Origin: Sphingomonas sp. Leaf33
GTDB lineage: Bacteria > Pseudomonadota > Alphaproteobacteria > Sphingomonadales > Sphingomonadaceae
Length of the DNA stretch: 58,204 nucleotides
Direction: 5' to 3'
Assembly: GCF_001421785.1 (NCBI RefSeq)
Contig: NZ_LMLB01000001.1
Span: forward strand, 888,282-946,485
Positions within the stretch are counted from its first letter, which is position 1. Each line of letters starts with the position of its first letter. Below, in pieces: positions 18,404 to 27,004 of the stretch. The notes beneath the pieces are model-generated. The model ran no database searches, was not told the DNA's origin, and saw nothing but the letters and a program-made list of their open reading frames with translations. A program made the translations under genes and the position numbers.

Positions 18404-18894
18404 GCCGCCACCGTCGCACGGATCGCATCGATGATCCCGTTGTGCGCCCCGCAGCGGCATAGGTTGCCGCTCATTCGTTCCTGGACCTCGTCGCGGGTCA
18501 GCGTGACGTCGGCGGAAAGGTCGTCGCTCAGATAACTCGGCACCCCGCGCCGCGCCTCCGCCGCCATGCCGATCGCCGAACAGATCTGGCCGGGCGTGCA
18601 GTAACCGCACTGAAAACCGTCATGCTCGATGAAGGCGGCCTGCAGGGGATGGAGCTCGCCGTCTTCCTCGAGCCCCTCGACCGTCGTGATCCGTCGGCCG
18701 TCATACTGCACCGCCAGGGCCAGACACGACAGGATCCGTTCGCCATCGACCAGCACCGTGCACGCCCCGCAGGCGCCCTGATTGCAGCCCTTCTTGGTGC
18801 CGGTCAGGTGCAATCCCTCCCGCAGATGATCGAGCAGCGACGTTCGTGCGTCGGCGGGGGCCGGCACTTCCATCCCATTGACGACGAGCGGCAT
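18400..18894 (-). CDS. paoA: [2Fe-2S] subunit of aldehyde oxidoreductase, PaoA type
   Basis: 164 residues. The plant-ferredoxin cluster is C37, C42, C45, C57 (GCNQGACGAC...C) and the second cluster is C96, C99, C146, C148 (CGYC...CRC), the full set of eight ligands. It is the first gene of the operon and overlaps paoB by four bases. E. coli PaoA has a long Tat signal sequence; here the protein begins directly with the ferredoxin domain, so this complex is probably cytoplasmic. No PaoD/XdhC-type cofactor-insertion chaperone is encoded in the window. Confidence 0.88.
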   Translation of the reverse strand: MPLVVNGMEVPAPADARTSLLDHLREGLHLTGTKKGCNQGACGACTVLVDGERILSCLALAVQYDGRRITTVEGLEEDGELHPLQAAFIEHDGFQCGYCTPGQICSAIGMAAEARRGVPSYLSDDLSADVTLTRDEVQERMSGNLCRCGAHNGIIDAIRATVAA

Positions 18895-19047
18895 CTCTCA
18901 CTCCCGATTGTCTTTGCAGAGGCGGAACGAAGGACAAGGCGTCGAGTGCCACCGTCCGGAACAAACCTTTCACGTACCGGATGGCGGATGCCGCGCAGCT
19001 ATCGGGGGGCCTGCGGCGTTGAAGGCTCGAACAAGAGAGTTTTGCCC

Positions 19048-19260
19048 ATGGACGATATCACCCAGACCCGCCGCCGCGAGATCGCGACCGATCATCTGCT
19101 GTTCAAGACGATCGAATATGTCGAGGCGCGCCATCCCGGCCTGCTCGATGTCTTGGACGCAAGTCTCGACTATCTGGGCGATCCCGCGACCGGCCCCGAC
19201 AAGGACGACGAAGCGGTGCGGACGATCGCGCGCCGGATGATCGCCGGCGCGCGGGCCTGA
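19048..19260 (+). CDS. small acidic protein of unknown function (70 residues)
   Basis: Starts MDDITQTRRREIATDHLL; a mainly helical, charged protein with no cysteine, signal peptide or membrane segment. The middle part, TIEYVEARHPGLLDVLDAS, looks amphipathic. The stop lies 22 bases before the nucleoside deaminase start on the same strand, suggesting co-transcription. It is divergent from the paoABC operon. No family was recognised. Confidence 0.6.
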   Translation: MDDITQTRRREIATDHLLFKTIEYVEARHPGLLDVLDASLDYLGDPATGPDKDDEAVRTIARRMIAGARA

Positions 19261-19282
19261 AGATCCGACGGACGGACCGATC

Positions 19283-19777
19283 ATGGATGACCGCGACCTT
19301 CATCATTTGCGCCGATGCGTCGATCTTGCCGCAGAGGCGGTCGATGCGGGCGACCAGCCGTTCGGCTCGGTCCTCGTCTCGGCCGAGGGCGACAGGCTGT
19401 TCGAGGACCGGAACCGCGTGGGCGGTGGCGACGCCACGCGCCACCCCGAATTCGCGATCGTTCGCTGGGCCGTGGCGCATCTGTCCGCCGACGCGCGACG
19501 ATCGGCGACCGTCTACACCTCCGGCGAACATTGCGCGATGTGCGCGGCGGCGCACGGCATCGCCGGTCTGGGACGGATCGTCTACGCGACTTCGACGATA
19601 CAGCTCGGCGCGTGGATGAAGGAGCTAGGGCGGTCGTCGCTCGCAATCGCGCCGCTCAGGATCACGGATGTCGTGCCTGGCGCGCAGGTCGAAGGCCCCG
19701 TGGATGCATTCGCCGACGAGGTGCGCAGCCTCCACGCCCGCGCTGCCGACCGTTCGGCACCCCGCGCGCCGCGCTGA
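19283..19777 (+). CDS. nucleoside deaminase (cytidine/deoxycytidylate deaminase fold)
   Basis: 164 residues. The zinc site is complete: H54-P55-E56 (the Glu shuttles protons) and C84-x-x-C87 within SGEHCAMC. Most bacterial guanine or tRNA-adenosine deaminases have PCxxC; the His before the first Cys here defines a less studied subgroup. It deaminates a base or nucleoside in the cytosol; the substrate cannot be read from the sequence. It sits between a molybdenum oxidoreductase operon and a PuuE-like deacetylase, a combination that could hint at purine turnover but is not decisive. Confidence 0.75.
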   Translation: MDDRDLHHLRRCVDLAAEAVDAGDQPFGSVLVSAEGDRLFEDRNRVGGGDATRHPEFAIVRWAVAHLSADARRSATVYTSGEHCAMCAAAHGIAGLGRIVYATSTIQLGAWMKELGRSSLAIAPLRITDVVPGAQVEGPVDAFADEVRSLHARAADRSAPRAPR

Positions 19778-19784
19778 CCAGACC

Positions 19785-20666
19785 TTACACCGCCAGCCCG
19801 TTGGCCTCGACATGCTCGGCGATGTCGCCCGCGGTGGTCCACCAGATGCGTGGATCGTTCGCCGCGCGCAGCTCGGTCAGCGCGCGGGCGAGCGGCGGAA
19901 CGCGGTGTGCCTGCCCCATGATGTAGGGATGCAGCGCGATGCCGAGCACCACGGGCCGGCGATCGCATTCCGACAGCAGTTGCTCGACCGCAGCGCGGAT
20001 CATGGCGGCGAAGGTCTCGGCTTCCTGCTTGCGCTGGATGATCGCGGGAATGTCGTTGATCTCCTGCGAATAGGGCACCGACAGCAGGGGGCCATGCGCG
20101 GTCGCCAGCCGGGTGGGCTGGTCGTCGTGCGCCCAGTCGAGGACATAGCGATACCCCGCCTCGGCCAGCAGGTCCGGGGTGTGCCGGCTCTCCGAAATCC
20201 ACGGGCCCAGCCATCCCGTCGGCCGTACGCCAAGGCTCGCCAGCCGATCGGTCACGTCGCGGATCATCTGCGCCTCGCCCGGCTTCGCCAGGCTCCCTTG
20301 CGCGACGGCGTTGCTGCCGCCGTGCGCCGCGATTTCGTCGCCGCGGTCGCGGCACGCCTCGGCCAGGCCCGGGCAGGCGTCGAGGACGTCGGCATTGAGG
20401 AGCGCGGTGGTGCGCAGGGCGAGACGGTCGAAAAGGTCGAACAGCCGCCAGGCGCCGACCCGGTTGCCATAGTCGCGCCACGCATAGTTCATGACATCGG
20501 GGTCGGTCTGCGACGGCGCCAGTTTCGCACCCAGCCCGCCGCCGAAGTCGAAGACCTCGTAGTTCACGCCCAGGTAGATCGCGAGCCGCCGTCCGCCGGG
20601 CCAGTCATAGTCCGGGCGATCGACGATGGCGCGGTACGGGTAGCGATCATGATGGACACGGCTCAT
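19785..20666 (-). CDS. polysaccharide deacetylase family protein, PuuE-like
   Basis: 293 residues from the ATG at 20666. The N-terminal YDWPGGRRLAIYLGVNYE and the GDEIAAHGG segment follow the PuuE/chitin-deacetylase NodB fold. The catalytic region resembles the metal-independent PuuE allantoinase branch more than classical deacetylases: the usual HxxxH metal motif was not seen near HTPDLLAEAGYRYVLDW, while ALHPYIMGQ is present near the C-terminus. It has no signal peptide, so it acts in the cytoplasm, probably on a C-N bond of a small molecule. It is downstream of the SDR gene but separated by 200 bases with its own palindrome, so it may be a separate transcript. Confidence 0.65.
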   Translation of the reverse strand: MSRVHHDRYPYRAIVDRPDYDWPGGRRLAIYLGVNYEVFDFGGGLGAKLAPSQTDPDVMNYAWRDYGNRVGAWRLFDLFDRLALRTTALLNADVLDACPGLAEACRDRGDEIAAHGGSNAVAQGSLAKPGEAQMIRDVTDRLASLGVRPTGWLGPWISESRHTPDLLAEAGYRYVLDWAHDDQPTRLATAHGPLLSVPYSQEINDIPAIIQRKQEAETFAAMIRAAVEQLLSECDRRPVVLGIALHPYIMGQAHRVPPLARALTELRAANDPRIWWTTAGDIAEHVEANGLAV

Positions 20667-20781
20667 GCTGGCCCGAACGCGCAGATCGACGAAACGGACC
20701 GGGTCTGGTTGCGGTACTACCCCGATCGCGCTGCTCTTCTCGGTCTTGGTTGCCGAGCGGACGACCAGGATCCTCGCCTGT

Positions 20782-20800
20782 TGTCGCGGCGATCGCGACA
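20782..20800. promoter_or_regulatory. 19-bp inverted repeat upstream of the deacetylase gene
   Basis: TGTCGCG (20782-20788) and CGCGACA (20794-20800) are perfect inverted arms around GCGAT. It lies about 115 bases upstream of the deacetylase start and could be an operator. It does not resemble the TTCAC/GTGAA sites of the neighbouring TetR regulon. Confidence 0.3.
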
Positions 20801-20840
20801 GCGGGCCATGCGCGGAGCGAACAGTGCGAGCATGGTCGAT

Positions 20841-20859
20841 GAAAGGCGGGTCACCTTTC
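20841..20859 (-). terminator. hairpin after the SDR gene
   Basis: GAAAGG (20841-20846) and CCTTTC (20854-20859) form a six-pair stem around seven bases, eight bases beyond the SDR stop. There is no T-run; it may mark the transcript end or protect it. Confidence 0.3.
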
Positions 20860-20866
20860 GGCGGCG

Positions 20867-21736
20867 TCAGGCGGCCTTGGCCGCAGCGACTTCCCGTTCG
20901 GCCTGCTGGAAGCCGTAGGCGGGGACGATCGCATCCGTTGGGTCGGTGACTTCGCTCCAGCGGGCGACGAGCTGTTCTCCCGCGGTCGCCGCGCCGCCGA
21001 TCTGGATGCCTCGGGTCAGCGTGACCTGCGCGGCGGCGAAGTGGCCGGCGCCGGCGCACAGGATGGCGCGGGTGGGGGCGTCGTCGGTCACCAGCGGCAG
21101 CAGGCCCGGGCTGACCAGCGCCGGGTCGAGCAGGCGCAGGCTGTCGTCGGGCAGCACGTCGCGGGTCATCTGCGTCGCGGCGGTGGGGGCCAGCGCGTTG
21201 ACGCGGATGCCGTATTTCTCGCCCTCGATCGCCAGCGTCTGCATCAGGCCGACCAGCGCCATCTTGGCAGCACCATAGTTCGCCTGGCCGAAATTGCCGT
21301 AGAGGCCGGACGACGACGTCGTCATGACGATGCGGCCATGGCGGCGTTCGCGCATCGGCTCCCACACCGCCTTCGAACAGATCGCCGCGCCGATCAGGTG
21401 GACATCCACGACCTGGCGGAAATCGTCGATCGTCATCTTGGCGAAGCTCTTGTCGCGCAGGATGCCGGCGTTGTTGACGAGGATATCGACCTTGCCGAAG
21501 CGCGACAGTGCGCTGTCGATCATCGCACCGACCGCCGCCTCGTCGGTCACCGACCCGGTCGCCGCGATCGCCCGCCCGCCGGCGTCGGTGATTTCTGCTG
21601 CGACGGCGGCGGCGTTGGCGTCCGACACATCGTTGACGACCAGCGCCGCGCCCTGACCGGCAAGGTACAGCGCATGGCACCGACCCAGACCGCCGCCGGC
21701 ACCGGTAACGATCGCGACGCGATTGGCGAGCTTCAT
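20867..21736 (-). CDS. SDR dehydrogenase, (3R)-hydroxyacyl-CoA dehydrogenase-like
   Basis: 289 residues. The Rossmann motif TGAGGGLG (about 11-18), NNAG and the YxxxK pair (YGAAK) are all present, with the catalytic Ser in the TTSSSGLYGNFGQANYGAAK region. The sequence most resembles the dehydrogenase domain of peroxisomal multifunctional enzyme 2, which oxidises 3-hydroxyacyl-CoA with NAD. The C-terminal extension (about 230-289) is longer than in a minimal SDR. A good ribosome site (GAGAGG) precedes the ATG. A TetR-type inverted repeat lies 46 bases upstream, tying it to the regulon that also contains an acyl-CoA ligase. Confidence 0.8.
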   Translation of the reverse strand: MKLANRVAIVTGAGGGLGRCHALYLAGQGAALVVNDVSDANAAAVAAEITDAGGRAIAATGSVTDEAAVGAMIDSALSRFGKVDILVNNAGILRDKSFAKMTIDDFRQVVDVHLIGAAICSKAVWEPMRERRHGRIVMTTSSSGLYGNFGQANYGAAKMALVGLMQTLAIEGEKYGIRVNALAPTAATQMTRDVLPDDSLRLLDPALVSPGLLPLVTDDAPTRAILCAGAGHFAAAQVTLTRGIQIGGAATAGEQLVARWSEVTDPTDAIVPAYGFQQAEREVAAAKAA

Positions 21737-21744
21737 GAAGTATC

Positions 21745-21764
21745 CTCTCGTTATACTGCGAGAG
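21745..21764 (-). promoter_or_regulatory. SDR promoter -10 region inside an inverted repeat
   Basis: Read on the minus strand, TATAAC (21755-21750) is a good -10 box 14 bases before the SDR start. It is framed by CTCTCG and CGAGAG (21745-21750 and 21759-21764 on the plus strand), an inverted repeat with an eight-base centre. No clear -35 was seen, as expected of an activated or weak promoter. Confidence 0.4.
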
Positions 21765-21781
21765 CGCTACACCGCCGTAGT

Positions 21782-21803
21782 TTCACTATCAAGAGAGTGA
21801 ATG
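21782..21803. promoter_or_regulatory. TetR-type operator, site A (SDR promoter)
   Basis: TTCACT (21782-21787) and AGTGAA (21796-21801) form an inverted repeat. Over 22 positions it matches the site at 29435-29456: TTCACTATCA is identical, then four variable bases, then (A/T)GTGAATG. It lies between the TetR gene stop and the SDR start. Two copies flanking a cluster that encodes its own TetR protein is strong circumstantial evidence for a shared operator. Confidence 0.7.
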
Positions 21804-21828
21804 AAGCAGGCGGGTGAACGGATCGCCG

Positions 21829-22509
21829 TTACGGCTTCGCGTTGCAGATCTGCAGGAAGCCCGCGGCCATGAAGGATGCCATTCGCTCCTTCACCGCGAC
21901 GAAATCGTCGGACTTGCACAGCCCTTGCGACAATTTGTCGATGCGGCCGGTGCGCGCCAGCGTCAGCATCAGCGCGCCGGTGACGAAGTGGTATCCCCAG
22001 AAGATGTCCGCTTCGGCACAGTCGGGCAGCGCCTGCTTCAGCAGATGTATCAGGCGGAGCACGACGGGGTCGAAATGCTCGTCCATCAGCTCGGCGCCCC
22101 ATTCGGGGGTGTTGGCGACCTGCGCGCCCAGCGCCGCGTAATTCTTCCAGCCCTCACCGCCCTCGATATACAGGTCGAGGTCGGTGTCGAGGAACGCGCG
22201 CAGCGCACCCTCGACGGTCGGCTTGCCCGCGCACGCCGCCTCGTACGTGTCGAGCGCGTGCATCCGCCGCTCGCTGGTCACGACCGCGCGGCGGGAGAAG
22301 ACGGCGTCGAACAACGTCGTCTTGTCGGAGAAATAATAGTTCAGCAGCGTGTGGTGGACGCCGACGCGGGCAGCGACGTCCTTCAGCGTGACGCCGTGCA
22401 GCCCGTGCTTCGAGAACAGATATTCGGCCGCGTCGAGGATCTGCTCCATCGTCTCGGCGCGCTGTTCCGCTTTCTTCGAGCGGCGCGGGGCTTTTGCGGT
22501 CTCAGGCAC
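21829..22509 (-). CDS. TetR/AcrR family transcriptional regulator
   Basis: 226 residues from a GTG at 22509, with AGG seven bases upstream. The N-terminal helix-turn-helix is clear: ILDAAEYLFSKHGLHGVTLKDVAARVGVHHTLLNYYFSDKTTLF, with the DNA-reading helix around VGVHHTLLNYYF. The C-terminal ligand domain is typical in length and contains AMP/acyl-ligand-type hydrophobic helices. It is encoded within the cluster it most likely controls, 33 bases after the acyl-CoA ligase. TetR proteins of fatty-acid and aromatic-acid pathways usually respond to the CoA ester made by the neighbouring ligase, which would fit here. Confidence 0.88.
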   Translation of the reverse strand: MPETAKAPRRSKKAEQRAETMEQILDAAEYLFSKHGLHGVTLKDVAARVGVHHTLLNYYFSDKTTLFDAVFSRRAVVTSERRMHALDTYEAACAGKPTVEGALRAFLDTDLDLYIEGGEGWKNYAALGAQVANTPEWGAELMDEHFDPVVLRLIHLLKQALPDCAEADIFWGYHFVTGALMLTLARTGRIDKLSQGLCKSDDFVAVKERMASFMAAGFLQICNAKP

Positions 22510-22541
22510 GGCGGCACCTGTCGGGCGGGCGCGCAGCGTCG

Positions 22542-24121
<1,580 letters not shown>

Positions 24122-24125
<4 letters not shown>

Positions 24126-25738
24126 TTGCAGCCTGCCGTCTTGGCCAGCACCGGCGACCAGATGCCCGCGTTCCAGTTCCACGGCTGGTCGCCCGCCGCG
24201 CGGCGGCGGCACACCGCAGCCTCGTGCAGCGCGAACATGCCGGGCAGCAGTTTCCGGCGAAGCTCGGGCTTCGCCGCGAACGCCATGTAGTTGGCCGCCG
24301 TGCCATAGGGCTGCCAGGCGGGCTGGCCGGCCGCGACCGGCGCGCCGGTCTTGGCGAAGGATGTCCAATATCCGAGCATCGCATCCGACATCCGCCGATC
24401 GCCGAGCGTGTCGGGCACGCGCGGCCACAGCGGCGGGGTCTTGTCGGGCGTACCGAAGACATAGGGGATTTCGGCGGCGTGGAAGGCGTGCAGCCCGGCG
24501 TCGTCGGCGGCGGGATAGCCGTGGTCGAAGAGATAGAGGTACCCGCGCCGGCCGATCGCGGTCTGGCCGATCGCGAGCCGCTGCGCCGTCCAGCCGTAGA
24601 GCGCGTCGCGGGCGGTCGCGAGCATCGAGTTGCTCATGCTGCTCGCCGGATAGAGCGCCAGGAACGGCTCGGCGAGGTCGCCGTAGCGCGCGCGGATCGT
24701 CGCTTCGTATGCTGTGGCATCGGCCGGCGCGGGGGGCACCAGCATCCTGAGCGAGCGCGTCTCGCCGGCGTTGAACCCGGCGATCAGCGGCACCGGCGCC
24801 TGCTCGCCGCGGTCCCAGGTATCGACCAGCTGGCGGGTCAGGTAGCGGCCGTCGACCGTCGCCCAAGGACCATAGCCCTTGGCGGCGGCGGTGACCGTCA
24901 GCGTCTCCGCATCCATCGCCCGAAGCACCGCAAGGTCCGAGGCACCCAGTGCCGTCTGGATCGCGGTGCCGGCGGCCTCCGCCGACGGCGTGCCGTGTGC
25001 GGTGGTCTTCAGCTCGGGCGTCGAGATCATATAGGCGCTCTGCGCGATCGCCTTGGCGAACAGCCCGCGCGCCTGCGGGCTTGCCATCAGGTACAGGACG
25101 CTCAAGCCGCCAGCGGATTCGCCCGCGATGGTGACGTTCGCCGGATCGCCACCGAACGCCGCGACGTTGCGCTTCACCCAGTCGAGTGCGGCGATCTGGT
25201 CGCGCAGGCCGTAGTTGCCCGAAACGCCCTCGGGGCTCTCCGCGCTCAGCGCCGGATGCGCGAGGTAGCCGAGGATGCCCAGGCGATAGTTGATCGACAC
25301 GACGACCACGCCGCGCGCCGCCATGGCCGCGCCGTCGTACATCGGTTCGTGGCTGTAGCCGGACACCAGCGCGCCGCCGTGGATCCAGACGACGACCGGC
25401 AGTGCCCCAGCCTGCTTAGGTGCCTGCTTCGGCGCCCAGATGTTGAGCGTCAGGCAGTCCTCGCTCATCGCCGCGGGCGGGTTGGTGTAGATGCCCGCGC
25501 TGATCGGCCGCGGCTGGATGCAGGCGGGGCCGAAGCGCGTCGTCTTGCGCACGCCGCTCCAGGGCGCGAGCGGCACCGGCGGCTGCCAGCGCTTGGGCGG
25601 CTGTGCGTACGGAATGCCGCGGAAGACGCTGAGCCCGCGCTCGGTCGTGCCTTCGACCGTACCCGCGGGCGCCGCGACGGTCTGGGCGAGCGCAGGCGAC
25701 GCGCCGGCGAGCAGTGCGGCGGCGAACAGGGCTTTCAT
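24122..25738 (-). CDS. secreted type-B carboxylesterase
   Basis: 538 residues with a signal peptide (MKALFAAALLAGASPALAQ), so it acts in the periplasm or outside. The oxyanion hole is HGGA (120-123), the nucleophile Ser208 is in GESAGG, and E326 and H420 complete the cholinesterase-type triad. Length and domain order match bacterial carboxylesterase/para-nitrobenzyl esterase proteins. It overlaps the MFS gene by four bases at its start and the acyl-CoA ligase by four at its end, so it belongs firmly to this operon. It would release an acid from an ester taken up through the TonB receptor. Confidence 0.9.
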
Positions 25739-27000
25739 ACGCGAACCTCGCGGCCGAGCCGCCGTGCGAGTGTGACGAACAGGGCGATGGCGATCAGGTA
25801 GAAGGGCGTCAGCGTATAGAGCGCCGACTGGAGCGACTGCGCCGCGCCGTTGGCCTTGAACCAGTCGCTGGCGAAGCCCACCCAGGTCGGGCCGAGGCCG
25901 AGGCCGATGAAGTTCATGACGAGCAGCAACAGCGCGCCCGACAGCACCCGCTGGTCGGGTCGCACCTCCTCCTGCACCAGCGCAACCGAGGCCGACAGGT
26001 AGAAATAGTTGAACACCATCACGACCGTCAGCAGCAGCAGCGCGAGCGGCCACGTCGGCGCCCAGACGAAGGCGATGTAGAAGGGCATGGCGATGGCGAG
26101 GCTGGCGGCGGGCGCGACCGCGTAGCCGGCGCGCGACGTGCGCGTCATCCGGTCGATGATCCGCCCCGACAGCATCATGCCCCCGGCCATGCCGACGACC
26201 AGCACCAGCGCGTACCAGACCGCGACTTCGCTCAACACCATGCCCTTGTCGCGCATCAGGAACAGGACCGCGAAGTTGCCGAGGCCATAGGTGACGAACT
26301 GGGTCGCCCCGCTGCCGAGCGCCGCGAGCATCAGTACGGGGTTGGAGAAGAACATCCTGAGGGTCGGCCAGAAGCGGGCGGTGTCCGCGCTTCGCACGGT
26401 GTCGAAGCCGCCACGTGCCGGCTCGCGGACGATCAGCCAGACCAGGCCTGCGGTCACGATGCCGATTCCGCCGACGACGATGAACGGCATCCGCCAGCCG
26501 AACCGTTCGGCAATCGCGGCGCCGAACGCGACGCCGGCCGCCGCGCCGATCGCCGGTCCCATGTTGAAGATGCCGAACGCGGCGCCCCGCCTGCCCGGCG
26601 GATAGGTGTCGGTGATGATGGCGTAGGACGGCGGTACGCCGCCCGCTTCGCCGAACCCCACCAGCATCCGCGCGACGACCAGCTGGGCGTAGTTGTTGGC
26701 CATGCCGCAAGCGACCGTCGCCCCGCTCCAGACCGCGCACGCAAGTGACAATACGCCGACACGATTGGTTTTGTCCGCCAGATAGCCGACCGGAATCGCG
26801 ATGAAGCAATAGAACATCGCGAAGTACAGGCCACCGATCAGCCCCAGTTGCCCATCGGTGATCTGCAAGGCGTCCTGGATCGGCTTGGCGAGGATGCCGA
26901 TCAACTGCCGATCCAGGAAGTTCAGGATGTAGACGAAGGTCAGCACCGCCAGCACCACGCCGGGGCGGCGGGCCGGGGCGGGCGTGGCGATGCTTGCCAT
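25735..27000 (-). CDS. MFS transporter, spinster-like
   Basis: 421 residues from the ATG at 27000, with about twelve hydrophobic segments. FVYILNFLDRQLIGILAKPI in the first helix and the loop GYLADKTNRVGV are typical of the spinster-like family common in sphingomonads, where it is often linked to aromatic or steroid catabolism. GFGEAGGVPPSYAIITDTYPPGRRG is a second family signature. It starts four bases after the TonB receptor stop and overlaps the esterase start. It probably moves the esterase product, or the intact substrate, across the inner membrane. Confidence 0.85.
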   Translation of the reverse strand: MASIATPAPARRPGVVLAVLTFVYILNFLDRQLIGILAKPIQDALQITDGQLGLIGGLYFAMFYCFIAIPVGYLADKTNRVGVLSLACAVWSGATVACGMANNYAQLVVARMLVGFGEAGGVPPSYAIITDTYPPGRRGAAFGIFNMGPAIGAAAGVAFGAAIAERFGWRMPFIVVGGIGIVTAGLVWLIVREPARGGFDTVRSADTARFWPTLRMFFSNPVLMLAALGSGATQFVTYGLGNFAVLFLMRDKGMVLSEVAVWYALVLVVGMAGGMMLSGRIIDRMTRTSRAGYAVAPAASLAIAMPFYIAFVWAPTWPLALLLLTVVMVFNYFYLSASVALVQEEVRPDQRVLSGALLLLVMNFIGLGLGPTWVGFASDWFKANGAAQSLQSALYTLTPFYLIAIALFVTLARRLGREVRV

Positions 27001-27004
27001 GATG

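Noticed and set aside
19048..20666. Complete purine catabolic cluster
   Set aside because: Only suggestive families are present; no uricase, allantoinase proper, ureidoglycolate or transport genes were found.
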